Numbered from the stretch's first letter, positions 7,064 to 16,111 are shown. The stretch: DNA of 64,000 bases from JAGQVA01 sp033764335 (GCA_033764335.1 JANRJC010000007.1:1-64000); one strand, 5' to 3'. Notes: generated from the sequence alone by a model not told the origin. Program-made: numbers and translations.

Positions 7064-8434
7064 CTAAACCCCCAACCTCTCCGACTGCAACGACCTTACT
7101 CTGCCCTCCGGGTCGAGGGCGCGCACGATGCGGCGAAACTCCGGCAGGCCCGGGTAGGTTTTGGCAAATACGTCGGCGGGCATTCGCACGTCTTTGGTGA
7201 GGTATAACCGTCCGCCAAATTCCATCACAATCTCGTCAAGCCGGTCTAGGAAGGGAAACAGCCGCTGCTCAATCGGAAAATCCAGCGTCAAGGTATATCC
7301 TTCCATCGGAAAGGAAATCAGCCCTTCGCTGGCTCCCAGCAGTTTTAATACTGCTAAAAATGATCCCATGCCGGCCTGCCGCAAGGTGTCGAGGATGGTT
7401 TTTATGCCTTTTTCGCCTTCAACTTTGGGAATCACCAACTGGTACTGGGTAAATCCTCTTTTCCCGTAAATGCGGTTCCAGTGGTGAATGGCGTCCAATG
7501 GATAAAAAAATGTGTCGTAGTCGGTGATGACGCGCCGCTCTTTGCGCAACTGCTTGTGGTAATACAGGGTATTAAATGCCTGGATCGAAAACCGGTTGAG
7601 CACAAATCCGGGGAAATCAAATGGTACAGCGAGTTTCATCTTTTGGGGAATGGACAAAGGCGTTTTTTCCCAGCCTGTGCCATGCACTTCTTCCTTAACG
7701 GCGTGTTCTCCTTTCATCATTATGCTGCGCCCCACACTTTTGCCGCCGGAAAGGCAGTCTATCCACGCCATCGAATAGGTGTCTGCTTCAAAACGATCAA
7801 ACATGCCGAGAATTTCTTCCAGATTGGAAGCCTTGACCGAATCCATGCGGATGGCGGAGGTTTCAATGGCTTTGAGTTGAAGGGTCAGCCGGAGGATCAT
7901 GCCCGTAAGCCCCATGCCGCCAATCGTAGCGCGAAAAATATCGGCGTTTTCCTGCCGGGAACAGGTGATCACTTCACCGCTTGGCAAGAGCAGATCAAAC
8001 GCCGAAACATACCGGGAAACCGAGCCTTCGCGATGATGGTTTTTGCCGTGAACGTCGGCGGCAAGTGCGCCGCCGAGGGAGACAAATTTTGTCCCCGGTG
8101 TTACGGGCGGAAACCAGCCCCGCGGAACGAAAGTTTCGAGAATATCTTCAAACGTAACGCCCGACTCACAAGTCAGTATGCCGGAATCGGCATCAAAAGC
8201 CAGAAAACGGTTCATTTTCAGGCTGGAGAGCATCGTATCTCCCAGCGAAGAATCTCCATAACACCTGCCCATGCCACGGGTTATCCAATGTCCTTCAAGG
8301 GGTTTCATTCCCTCCCGGAAATCAATTAGCGGGCCTTTCGCCACCGGATATTTTCCCCAATTGGTAGTCTGTTTTTTCACCCCGGTAAAGGTAAAAAATC
8401 TCCGTTCAATAATGGCGATAAACGGCTGATTCAT
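7064..8434 (-). CDS. FAD-binding oxidase, DprE1-like (decaprenylphosphoryl-ribose 2'-oxidase family)
   Basis: A 456-residue flavoprotein. The FAD-binding_4 domain (about residues 25-185) has ITRGMGRCYGDSSLG, the pyrophosphate loop PVTPGTKFVSLGGALAADVHGKNHH, and GGMGLTGMI. The C-terminal substrate domain has QYQLVIP, LLGASEGLISFPMEGYTLTLDFPI and RLYLTKDVR. From memory these line up with mycobacterial DprE1. The GKNHH motif and the Lys of the ..KD.R segment are kept, while the benzothiazinone-reactive Cys of DprE1 (in WNICVDFPI) would be Thr here. The likely reaction is oxidation of a polyprenyl-phosphate or related sugar alcohol using FAD. A DprE2-like partner is not in this window. The ATG at 8434 begins a short, unconserved N-terminal extension. 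Confidence 0.8.
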   Translation of the reverse strand: MNQPFIAIIERRFFTFTGVKKQTTNWGKYPVAKGPLIDFREGMKPLEGHWITRGMGRCYGDSSLGDTMLSSLKMNRFLAFDADSGILTCESGVTFEDILETFVPRGWFPPVTPGTKFVSLGGALAADVHGKNHHREGSVSRYVSAFDLLLPSGEVITCSRQENADIFRATIGGMGLTGMILRLTLQLKAIETSAIRMDSVKASNLEEILGMFDRFEADTYSMAWIDCLSGGKSVGRSIMMKGEHAVKEEVHGTGWEKTPLSIPQKMKLAVPFDFPGFVLNRFSIQAFNTLYYHKQLRKERRVITDYDTFFYPLDAIHHWNRIYGKRGFTQYQLVIPKVEGEKGIKTILDTLRQAGMGSFLAVLKLLGASEGLISFPMEGYTLTLDFPIEQRLFPFLDRLDEIVMEFGGRLYLTKDVRMPADVFAKTYPGLPEFRRIVRALDPEGRVRSLQSERLGV

Positions 8435-8488
8435 ACAGGATTTTTCCCCGTTCAGCAGTGTGTCTGCAAATAAATATTAAGTAAGTAT

Positions 8489-8496
8489 TAGTTTTG
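8489..8496 (+). promoter_or_regulatory. Candidate -7 box TAGTTTTG
   Basis: TAGTTTTG at 8489-8496 matches TAnnTTTG and lies 27 bases before the ATG at 8523. The expected -33 element is not convincing (TGTCTG about 22 bases upstream), so this is a weak call. Confidence 0.3.
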
Positions 8497-8522
8497 TGTT
8501 ATCGCTTTTCACTAAAACTAAG

Positions 8523-8900
8523 ATGAACAAATTAGTAGTAACACTGCTATTCGTTCTTTGCTCCCTAAATTCCTATACCAGCCTTTCTCAGCCGGCTACG
8601 CCCGGAGAAGACAAGGGTTCCTGCCTTACTTATATCCCGAAGGCCATTTCTCCGAATGGTGATGGGATCAACGATTTTTTTATGGTTCAGCCGCAGTGTG
8701 AACTGCGCAATTATTCCTTGCAAATTTTCGATGAAGCCAATCAATTGCTTCACGAAAGTAATGAAATTGAGCGGGGTTGGGACGGCTCTTTTGACGGAGC
8801 CCCGGTGCCCGAGGGACATTATTCCTATACCATCACTTACGAGGAGACCAACTCCAATACGGCGGTCAGCCTTCACGGAGAGTTTATCGTGGTACGTTAA
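8523..8900 (+). CDS. Small T9SS cargo protein with gliding-motility-type C-terminal domain
   Basis: A 125-residue secreted protein. The ATG at 8523 gives the signal peptide MNKLVVTLLFVLCSLNSYTSLSQP; upstream in-frame codons add a non-signal stretch. The mature protein is essentially only a CHU_C/gliding-associated C-terminal domain: IPKAISPNGDGINDFFMV, then LQIFDEANQLLHES, WDGSFDGAPVPEGHYSYTITY and a terminal GEFIVVR. The domain is a known T9SS sorting signal (type B CTD), so the protein is probably exported through T9SS and could be surface attached. There is almost no passenger, which is odd; it may act as a surface scaffold or be a remnant. Converges with htpG across a shared terminator. 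Confidence 0.8.
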   Translation: MNKLVVTLLFVLCSLNSYTSLSQPATPGEDKGSCLTYIPKAISPNGDGINDFFMVQPQCELRNYSLQIFDEANQLLHESNEIERGWDGSFDGAPVPEGHYSYTITYEETNSNTAVSLHGEFIVVR

Positions 8901-8934
8901 AATTTCCCTGACACCCTGCCACCATTAAGGCAAA

Positions 8935-8965
8935 AACCCCGACCGTAAGGCCGGGGTTATTTTTT
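8935..8965. terminator. Bidirectional intrinsic terminator between T9SS protein and htpG
   Basis: AACCCCG (8935-8941) pairs with CGGGGTT (8952-8958) around a 10-base loop that can itself form two extra pairs. A T-rich tract follows on the plus strand, and an A-run precedes the stem (so T-run on the minus strand). It sits exactly between the two convergent stop codons and serves both genes. Confidence 0.75.
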
Positions 8966-10823
8966 ATTTCTGAAGCATTTCGACGCTGCGCCGAATGAAG
9001 TCGGTAAGTTCCCTGCCTTCGAGCATATTCTGGGAAAGCAGAGCCAAGTCCAGAAGTTGTTTTGCCATGTCCGAATCCTCTCCGGCGTCGGCAATACTCT
9101 GTACGAGCGGGTGTTGGGTGTTGACGACCACATTGACGGCATCGGGCATTTCGCCGAAATAGCCCATTCCTCCTCCGCCGACGGCGGCCATTTCTTTCAT
9201 ACGTCGCATAAACTCCGGGCGGGTAATCATCACGGGCAATTGGTCGGCCCCGAGTCGTTCGGTTTGTACAGTAAGTCCTTTTTTGCCGACGGTTACTTTC
9301 TCAAAACTTTCTTTGACTTTTTTCTCCTCGTCCTCCGAAAGCAGGCGATCGGTTTTTTTCTTTTTGCCTTTTTTCGGTTTTTCTTCCGAGTCGGTTTCGG
9401 AAACTTCTTTCGGAATCAGTTTTTCCAATATATCGGAGTCAACCCTTGCCCACCGGGATTTTTCCAACTTACGCTCCAGTTGCTGCATAAAATGGTTGTC
9501 AATCACCCCATTCATGTGCAACACGTCATAACCTTTTTCTTGTGCGGAATGGATAAACATATCCTGGGTGCGTTTGTCGGTCGCGTAGAGATAAACTCTT
9601 TTTCCGTCTTTATCGGTCTGGGTGGGGGTAATTTTATCCTGATATTCGGTAAGCGAATAAAAATTCCCGTCCATGTTTTCGAGGAGGCAGAACTTCTCGG
9701 CTTTTTCGTAAAATTTTTCGTCAGTGATCATTCCGTATTTGACAAATACAGAAATGTCGCGCCATTTTTCTTCAAATTTTCCTCTGTCTTCTTTGTAGAT
9801 TTCGTGAAGTTTGTCGGCGACTTTTCGGGTGATATAGCTGCTGATTTGTTTTACACTCGAATCGCCCTGAAGGTAACTGCGGGAAACGTTGAGTGGAATA
9901 TCGGGAGAATCAATGACTCCCTGAAGCAGCATGAGGTAATCGGGTACAATCTGGCTTACTTCATCGGTAATAAATACCTGCCGGGAATAAAGTTGAATAT
10001 TGTTTTTACGAGGGTCAATGTCCTGTCTGATTTTGGGGAAATACAGAATACCCGTGAGGTTAAAAGGATAGTCCACATTCAGATGAATCCAGAAAAGCGG
10101 GTCGTCTGCATAAGGATATAATTCCCGGAAAAAATCCTGATAGGCTTTGTCATCGAGATCCGCCGGTGTTTTTTTCCAAATAGGGTTGGGGTTGTTGATG
10201 ATTTCCTCTTCAAACTCAATTTCTATGGGAAGGAATTTGCAGTATTTGTCGAGGATGCTGCGAATGCGGACGGATTCAAGGTATTCTTCGTCTGCTTCTG
10301 AAATATGAAGGATGACATCCGTTCCGCGTGTTTCTCTTTCGCCGGAATCGAGGGTAAACTCGGTGGTTCCATCACAAATCCAGCGCACGGCTTCGGCGCC
10401 TTCTTGCCACGATTTGGAAATAACTTCCACCTGACTGGCGACCATAAAAGCCGAATAAAAACCGAGGCCAAAACGGCCAATGATGTCTTCTTTTTCTTTG
10501 GCGTCTTGAAATTTTTTCAAAAATTCTTCCGCACCGGAGAAAGCCACTTGGTTGAGGTATTTTTTCACCTCTTCAGCGGTCATTCCGAGGCCGGAGTCAC
10601 TTACGGTCAGGGTCTTAGCCTCGTTGTCCAGTTTTACACGGATTTTTAATTCCCCCAGTTCTCCCTGAAATTCCCCCCTTGAAGATAGAAATTTCAGCTT
10701 TTGGGTAGCGTCAACCGCATTGGAAATAAGTTCTCGTAAAAAAATCTCCTGCTCCGAATACAGCGATTTTTTGATGATGGGAAAAATGTTTTCGGTACTG
10801 ACGGATATATTGCCTCTTTCCAT
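8964..10823 (-). CDS. htpG: Chaperone HtpG (bacterial Hsp90)
   Basis: A 619-residue cytosolic ATP-dependent chaperone. The N-terminal GHKL ATPase domain shows LISNAVDATQKL (Mg/ATP Asn and Asp), DSGLGMTAEEV and GRFGLGFYSAFMV. The middle domain has the PLFWIHLNVDYPF and LYSRQVFITDE segments and the catalytic-loop Arg in NVSRSYLQ. The C-terminal domain ends with TQHPLVQSIADA and a dimerisation helix. A charged linker of about 20 residues rich in K/E (ETDSEEKPKKGKKKKTD) separates middle and C-terminal parts. The length is normal for the family. It has the best promoter in the window and a palindrome at the predicted transcription start, which suggests stress-repressor control. Own terminator shared with the convergent neighbour. 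Confidence 0.97.
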   Translation of the reverse strand: MERGNISVSTENIFPIIKKSLYSEQEIFLRELISNAVDATQKLKFLSSRGEFQGELGELKIRVKLDNEAKTLTVSDSGLGMTAEEVKKYLNQVAFSGAEEFLKKFQDAKEKEDIIGRFGLGFYSAFMVASQVEVISKSWQEGAEAVRWICDGTTEFTLDSGERETRGTDVILHISEADEEYLESVRIRSILDKYCKFLPIEIEFEEEIINNPNPIWKKTPADLDDKAYQDFFRELYPYADDPLFWIHLNVDYPFNLTGILYFPKIRQDIDPRKNNIQLYSRQVFITDEVSQIVPDYLMLLQGVIDSPDIPLNVSRSYLQGDSSVKQISSYITRKVADKLHEIYKEDRGKFEEKWRDISVFVKYGMITDEKFYEKAEKFCLLENMDGNFYSLTEYQDKITPTQTDKDGKRVYLYATDKRTQDMFIHSAQEKGYDVLHMNGVIDNHFMQQLERKLEKSRWARVDSDILEKLIPKEVSETDSEEKPKKGKKKKTDRLLSEDEEKKVKESFEKVTVGKKGLTVQTERLGADQLPVMITRPEFMRRMKEMAAVGGGGMGYFGEMPDAVNVVVNTQHPLVQSIADAGEDSDMAKQLLDLALLSQNMLEGRELTDFIRRSVEMLQK

Positions 10824-10854
10824 AAATCTAAACGTAGGTAAAAGTTTATAGTAT

Positions 10855-10871
10855 TCAGTTCACAGAACTGA
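10855..10871 (-). promoter_or_regulatory. Perfect palindrome (candidate operator) at the predicted htpG transcription start
   Basis: TCAGTTC-ACA-GAACTGA: seven-base arms at 10855-10861 and 10865-10871, starting 5 bases after the -7 box of the htpG promoter. It therefore covers about +1 to +16. The position is typical of a repressor site; the regulator is unknown. Confidence 0.4.
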
Positions 10872-10875
10872 TTTG

Positions 10876-10909
10876 CAAATTTAATACCCCCGGCATTTTT
10901 ATGCCAAAA
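10876..10909 (-). promoter_or_regulatory. htpG promoter (TTTTG-N21-TAAATTTG)
   Basis: On the minus strand TTTTG (10909-10905) is followed by exactly 21 bases and TAAATTTG (10883-10876). Both boxes match the Bacteroidota sigma-ABfr consensus TTTG / TAnnTTTG. The start of transcription is expected near 10870, giving a leader of about 47 bases. Confidence 0.7.
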
Positions 10910-10910
10910 T

Positions 10911-10938
10911 GGCAGAGATTCAACGAGGAATCCCTGCC
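10911..10938 (-). terminator. Possible ppdK terminator hairpin
   Basis: GGCAGAGATT (10911-10920) and AATCCCTGCC (10929-10938) form a ten-base stem with one mismatch and an eight-base loop, 31 bases past the ppdK stop. On the minus strand it is followed by ATTTTGGCATAAAAATG. The T-tract is short, so termination strength is doubtful; the hairpin abuts the htpG -33 box. Confidence 0.4.
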
Positions 10939-10968
10939 ACCACTAAATTAAAAAGCAAATGAGTTATT

Positions 10969-13767
10969 TCAGATCGTCTTTGCCGGAGTTTTTGTTTTTT
11001 CGGCGCGAATCGTCGCCTGTGCAGCGGCCAATCTTGCGATAGGCACCCGATAAGGCGAGCAACTGACGTAGCTGAGGCCAACATTTTCACAGAGTTCGAT
11101 GGATTTGGGGTCGCCGCCATGTTCTCCGCAAATCCCGATCCGTAGGTTGGATTTGGTTTCTCTGCCTTTTTTCACGGCTTCTGCGATGAGATAACCCACG
11201 CCATATTCGTCGAGGGATTGGAACGGGTCTGCACGGAGGATACCGGTTTTAAGGTAAAAGGGCAGGAACTCTCCGATGTCGTCGCGAGAAAAACCGAAGG
11301 TCATCTGGGTAAGGTCATTGGTGCCAAAGGAGAAGAAGTCGGCATGTTCGGCGATTTTGTCGGCGACAATAGCGGCACGCGGGGTTTCTATCATGGTTCC
11401 CACCAGATAGTGTACCGAGTCGCCTCTTTCTTGAAATACGGCTTTAGCCACCCGGTGAATGATTGCTGCCTGCATATCAATTTCACGGCCTGTGGTTACA
11501 AGTGGTACCATGATTTCCGGAAAAACCTCATATCCTCGGGCCTGCATATTTAGTGCGGCTTCGATAATGGCCCGTGTTTGCATTTCGGTGATTTCGGGGA
11601 AAAGATTTCCGAGGCGGCAGCCGCGAAGGCCCAGCATCGGGTTGAGTTCGGAAAGTGCTTCTACTTTTTCCTTAATTTTTTCATAGGAAATTCCCATTTC
11701 GCGGGCGACTTCCCGCTGGTTTTCTTCCTCCTGAGGCAAAAACTCGTGGAGTGGCGGGTCGAGAAGGCGAATGGTAATGGGCAGCCCGTTCATGGCTTCG
11801 AATAATCCTTCAAAATCTCCCCGCTGAATGGGCAACAATTGCCGGAGGGCTTCCTGTCGGCCTTTAAGGTCGTCGGCGAGGATCATCTCGCGAATGAGCA
11901 TGATGCGGTCTTCCTGGAAAAACATGTGTTCGGTGCGGCACAAGCCGATTCCTTCGGCACCAAAACTACGAGCAACCTCTGCATCGTGGGGAGTATCGGC
12001 ATTTGCCCAGACTCCCATACGGGAATATTTTTCAGCAATGGAAATTAACTCTCCCAAATCTCCGCTGAGTTCTGGTTTTTTGGTGCGTATTTGCCCTTCA
12101 TACACATGGCCGGCAGTGCCGTTGATCGAAAGCCAATCGCCTTCTTGGAGTATTTTGTCCCCAATGGTAAGAGTGCGGTCTTTATAGTTGATATGAAGCT
12201 CACCTGCGCCGGAAACGCAACATTTGCCCATTCCTCTCGCCACAACCGCCGCGTGGGATGTCATGCCGCCGTGAGTCGTGAGGATGCCTTTGGCGAGGTT
12301 CATGCCTTTGATGTCTTCGGGCGAAGTTTCAATACGAACGAGGATAACGGATTTTCCCTGCTCGGCCCATTCTTCGACGTCTTCGGCGAAGAATACAATC
12401 TGTCCGGTAGCGGCTCCGGGTGATGCGGGTAATCCACGAGCGATTACACGAGCCGAGGCGAGTGCTTCCGGGTCAAAAATCGGGTGAAGGAGTTCGTCTA
12501 TTTTTGTAGGTTCAATCCGAAGAATTGCGGTTTTTTCGTCAATAAACCCTTCTCTGAGCATGTCCATCGCTATTTTGACCATTGCTGCGCCGGTGCGTTT
12601 GCCGGTACGGGTTTGCAACAACCACAACCTGCCCTGCTGAATCGTAAACTCGATGTCCTGCATTTCGAGGTAATGCTCTTCGAGCCGGAGGCGTATTTCG
12701 TCGAGTTCGTGGAATACATCTGGCATCACTTCTTCGAGCGAAGGATATTTTGCTGCTCTTTCTTCTTCCGGGATGTGAGCAAGTGCTGCCCAACGCACGG
12801 AACCTTCCAGCGTAATTTGTTGCGGGGTACGTGTACCCGCCACGACGTCTTCGCCCTGGGCATTGATCAGGTATTCGCCCACAAAACGATTTTCGCCGGT
12901 AGCGGGGTCGCGGGTAAATGCCACACCGGTTGCGGAGTCATTACCCGTATTTCCGAAAACCATTGCCTGCACGTTGACGGCTGTGCCCCAGGCTTCTGAA
13001 AATCCGTTGAGCTTGCGATAGGTGATCGCACGTTGGTTCATCCAACTGTCGAATACAGCAGTAATGGCTCCCCATAGCTGATCCCAGGGATCGGTGGGGA
13101 AGGGCTGACCGGTGTGGTTTTGTATAGCATTAAGAAAACGAGAGGACAATTCTTTCAGATCGGAGACGGTAAGCTCGGTGTCGAGTTTTACTCCCCGTTC
13201 GGCCTTTAGCTCGGCTATGATTACTTCGAAGGGATCTTCATCTTCCTTGTTTTGCGGCTTTAATCCCAATACCACGTCTCCATACATCTGGATAAAACGC
13301 CGGTAGGAATCCCAGGCGGCGCGCTCATTATTCATTTTTCGGGCCAACCCTTCTACCACTTCGGTATTTAGCCCCAGGTTGAGCACTGTATCCATCATAC
13401 CCGGCATGGAAACTCTTGCCCCCGAACGCACAGAAAGAAGCAGTGGATTGCCGCTGTCACCAAAACTGCTGCCTACGATTAATTCTGTTTCCCTCACTGC
13501 CGCAGAAACCTGCTCTCGAAGTAGAGAGATTAATCTTTCTTTCCCAATGGTATAATAGTCATTACAGGCTTCGGTGGTGATAGTAAAACCGGGAGGTACA
13601 GGGATCCCGATCAGATTCATTTCCGCAAGGTTTGCACCTTTTCCGCCCAGAAGTTCTTTCATCCGGGCATTTCCTTCGGCATGTCTGTTGCCAAACGTAT
13701 AAACATACTTTAACTTTTCCACGAGCTTCTTTTTTAGTTGGCAGGATAAGTTTTCTCTCCATTCCAT
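10969..13767 (-). CDS. ppdK: Pyruvate, phosphate dikinase
   Basis: Interconverts pyruvate + ATP + Pi with phosphoenolpyruvate + AMP + PPi, in gluconeogenesis or PPi-linked glycolysis. It is 932 residues long. Residues about 30-370 are the ATP-grasp nucleotide-binding domain (KELLGGKGANLAEMNLIGIPVPPGFTITT, SVRSGARVSMPGMMDT). The swivelling phospho-His domain has GGMTSHAAVVARGMGKCCVSG. The TIM-barrel PEP/pyruvate domain has GIGLCRTEHMFF, RLLDPPLHEFLP, SFGTNDLTQMTFGFSRDD and the catalytic Cys in ICGEHGGDP. The Met at 13767 precedes the conserved start YVYTFGNRHAEG by 21 residues. A GTG at 13722 (EKLKYVYTFG) would give the more usual length and is a real alternative. The gene is 64 bases downstream of the GH2 gene. 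Confidence 0.96.
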   Translation of the reverse strand: MEWRENLSCQLKKKLVEKLKYVYTFGNRHAEGNARMKELLGGKGANLAEMNLIGIPVPPGFTITTEACNDYYTIGKERLISLLREQVSAAVRETELIVGSSFGDSGNPLLLSVRSGARVSMPGMMDTVLNLGLNTEVVEGLARKMNNERAAWDSYRRFIQMYGDVVLGLKPQNKEDEDPFEVIIAELKAERGVKLDTELTVSDLKELSSRFLNAIQNHTGQPFPTDPWDQLWGAITAVFDSWMNQRAITYRKLNGFSEAWGTAVNVQAMVFGNTGNDSATGVAFTRDPATGENRFVGEYLINAQGEDVVAGTRTPQQITLEGSVRWAALAHIPEEERAAKYPSLEEVMPDVFHELDEIRLRLEEHYLEMQDIEFTIQQGRLWLLQTRTGKRTGAAMVKIAMDMLREGFIDEKTAILRIEPTKIDELLHPIFDPEALASARVIARGLPASPGAATGQIVFFAEDVEEWAEQGKSVILVRIETSPEDIKGMNLAKGILTTHGGMTSHAAVVARGMGKCCVSGAGELHINYKDRTLTIGDKILQEGDWLSINGTAGHVYEGQIRTKKPELSGDLGELISIAEKYSRMGVWANADTPHDAEVARSFGAEGIGLCRTEHMFFQEDRIMLIREMILADDLKGRQEALRQLLPIQRGDFEGLFEAMNGLPITIRLLDPPLHEFLPQEEENQREVAREMGISYEKIKEKVEALSELNPMLGLRGCRLGNLFPEITEMQTRAIIEAALNMQARGYEVFPEIMVPLVTTGREIDMQAAIIHRVAKAVFQERGDSVHYLVGTMIETPRAAIVADKIAEHADFFSFGTNDLTQMTFGFSRDDIGEFLPFYLKTGILRADPFQSLDEYGVGYLIAEAVKKGRETKSNLRIGICGEHGGDPKSIELCENVGLSYVSCSPYRVPIARLAAAQATIRAEKTKTPAKTI

Positions 13768-13831
13768 ACCAAAGCTAAAACCCGCTTTTAAAGAAGGGGA
13801 TGATTTCTACCGTTGTGGAAAATGCTTTTTG

Positions 13832-16111
13832 TCATCTGCCCATACCTGTCCACCACAAAATAACCTGAACGGCAGACAGCAAAATCATCGCCAGGAGGAA
13901 GAGGTAGAAAAAAATTTTCCAGATGCGGGTTTTCCATTCTTTGCGTTTTCTTTTTCGGCGTCCGTAAGCGGTTCGCCAAAGATAAATCAGCATAAAAAAA
14001 CCGGCGATCAGGATTGTTTTCAGGTAGGGAATCAGGTCAAATATTGCGATTACGAGGTTCATTCGCGATTCGAGAACCCAGATGCATGTGTCCTCATAAT
14101 TTTTGCCATTCTTTTTTCCGGTAACTTTTATCGCATTATTGCCCGGCTGGAGGGAGATGTCTTCCCATAAAAACACCCCATTAACGCCTTTAACCTTGCC
14201 TTTGGATTCACGATTTACCCATAGTTCCACCTCATCCGTATTGGCATAAACTTTTACCGGAGTGGTTTTTTTATTTCGAAGTATAAACCGCCGGGAAGTA
14301 ATGTAAAGTACTGCTTCCTCCGACCAGTTGGCTTTGTAAAAATAAAAGGCGTCTTTTTTTACTTTTCGATTATAAGTCACAAGCCCTTTGTCGTTTCGCC
14401 CGGGGTGATCGCCTTCCCGCCGGAAGTGGGAACCGAAGTCAAACATATTCCACAAAAAGGTTCCCCAGATATATGGTCTTTCCTTAAAAGCCTGAAAGTG
14501 TGATTCATGGTACTCATTCTGCCACTCTTCCGGGTGAGGCGAACCAAAAGGATTCGGGCGTTCCGGCTCGATTTGGTGCTGGTAAATGCTTGCGCCTGCG
14601 CCGTATTCGCTGATTGCGATTGACCAGGAGGGATACTTTTCGTGGATTTTATCCAGCCATTCGCCGATGTCCTCCGGGTCATTGTAGTACCAGCCAAAAT
14701 ACTTGTTCCAGGCGATTACATCGGTAATGTCGTGAATCGGTTCTTCCGCATCCAACATGCTCGCCGCGGTAGTAATGCGGGTAGGGTCTTCGGTTTTGGC
14801 CAGTGCCTGAAGTTCTTTTACTAATTCGACCGGACTGGCTTCTTTAGGATTTTGAATTTCATTAAAAAGTCCCCAGAAGCAGATCGAAGGGTGATTGTAA
14901 TTTTGGCGAATCAACTCAGTGAGTTGCTGACGGGCATTCTGGCGAAAGTCTGTGGAGGTATTGTATCCATTATTGGAACCGCCCCCAAAATCGGGCATTC
15001 CGACAAAAGGTATTTCTGCCCAGACAACCAAGCCGGCAGAATCACTCCGGCTGTACATTTCCCCTGCCTGCTGATAATGTGCCAGCCGCACCGTATTTGC
15101 GCCCATTTCCAAAATAAGCTCCACATCTTCTTTGTGATTTTCCGCCGAAAGTGCCGAACCTTTGTCCTGCCAGTCCTGATGGCGACATACGCCCCGGAGT
15201 GGATATGGGAGGCCGTTGAGGAAAAATCCCTCAGTAGGGGTAATGTGAAAATAACGCAAACCCAACGGCTCGGAAAGCTCTTCGATCACCTGATTCTGAC
15301 GATACAGTTGAACTCTTACCCGGTAGAGATACGGATCTTTATGCCCTTTCCAAAGGTGGGGGTTGTCAAAATGCAGATTTTGCACGAGTGTCTGTTCGCC
15401 CGGTTCACAGCGATAGACCGAATCGGCGGTAAGTACGATGTTTCCTTCCGCATCAAAGACCGTGGATCGGAAAAGCACCAGTGTGGCCTGCTCTTCTTTA
15501 TGGGAAATAAGCGCAGAAAGTTCCACATCCGCCTGGCGCTCAGAGACGAGTTTTTGCTTCAGATAGATTCCGGAAGAAGCATAGTCTAGCGGAGAAATAC
15601 AGGTTTTGCTGGTGATCAGAAGTTTTACCGGGCGGTAAATACCGCCGTAGAGGTTAAAGTCTCCTGCCAGCGGCAGAATGTCGGTGGTTTCAGCATTACT
15701 GGCGAGGACTTCGAGGTGGTTTTCTTCACCGAAACGGATAAAGGGGGTGAGTTCATAACAGAAGGCCGAATACCCTCCTCGATGTTCACCGAGTTGATTG
15801 CCGTTGAGTGATACACTTGCACGGCTCATTACTCCTTCAAAACGAATAAAAACTCGTTTGTTCTGCCACGCTGTTTCCGGGGTAAATGTTTTGACATATC
15901 GGCCTTCGCCTCGGTAGTAGGGTATGCCCTGTTGGGCATCGGTAGCATTCCATGTATGAGGAAGATTTACCGTTTCTTCGATTTTATTTCCGGTCACATC
16001 CGCCCCGCTAAACTGCCATTGATCGGTAAATATAATCTCCTGGCGTGGCTGAGCAAATGCTGCGGTTATGCTCGCGAAGAGGCAAAAAACCCAAAGGTTT
16101 AGCTGTTTCAT
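13832..16111 (-). CDS. GH2 beta-galactosidase-like glycoside hydrolase with C-terminal membrane anchor
   Basis: A 759-residue protein with signal peptide MKQLNLWVFCLFASITAAFAQ. It has a GH2 jelly-roll domain (NLPHTWNATDAQQG, YRGEGRYVKTF), an Ig-like sandwich and a TIM barrel (LNGLPYPLRGVCRHQDW). The acid/base Glu lies in GLFNEIQNP (about residue 420), and the nucleophile Glu in ISEYGAGASIYQH (about residue 500). Enzymes of this clan remove beta-galactosyl, beta-glucuronosyl or similar residues; the substrate cannot be read from sequence. The C-terminus is unusual: after an Ig-like domain (KVYANTDEVELWVNRESKG) come two hydrophobic helices (about residues 687-710 and 732-755) flanked by a very basic stretch (RRKRKRKEWKTR). 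A protein with an N-terminal signal peptide and a C-terminal double helix suggests inner-membrane anchoring facing the periplasm. Next to a sulfatase on the same strand. Confidence 0.88.
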   Translation of the reverse strand: MKQLNLWVFCLFASITAAFAQPRQEIIFTDQWQFSGADVTGNKIEETVNLPHTWNATDAQQGIPYYRGEGRYVKTFTPETAWQNKRVFIRFEGVMSRASVSLNGNQLGEHRGGYSAFCYELTPFIRFGEENHLEVLASNAETTDILPLAGDFNLYGGIYRPVKLLITSKTCISPLDYASSGIYLKQKLVSERQADVELSALISHKEEQATLVLFRSTVFDAEGNIVLTADSVYRCEPGEQTLVQNLHFDNPHLWKGHKDPYLYRVRVQLYRQNQVIEELSEPLGLRYFHITPTEGFFLNGLPYPLRGVCRHQDWQDKGSALSAENHKEDVELILEMGANTVRLAHYQQAGEMYSRSDSAGLVVWAEIPFVGMPDFGGGSNNGYNTSTDFRQNARQQLTELIRQNYNHPSICFWGLFNEIQNPKEASPVELVKELQALAKTEDPTRITTAASMLDAEEPIHDITDVIAWNKYFGWYYNDPEDIGEWLDKIHEKYPSWSIAISEYGAGASIYQHQIEPERPNPFGSPHPEEWQNEYHESHFQAFKERPYIWGTFLWNMFDFGSHFRREGDHPGRNDKGLVTYNRKVKKDAFYFYKANWSEEAVLYITSRRFILRNKKTTPVKVYANTDEVELWVNRESKGKVKGVNGVFLWEDISLQPGNNAIKVTGKKNGKNYEDTCIWVLESRMNLVIAIFDLIPYLKTILIAGFFMLIYLWRTAYGRRKRKRKEWKTRIWKIFFYLFLLAMILLSAVQVILWWTGMGR

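Noticed and set aside
9057..10121. Long open frame on plus strand opposite htpG (354 aa)
   Set aside because: It is the shadow of htpG: rich in Phe and His runs, no start context and no domain; htpG is unambiguous.
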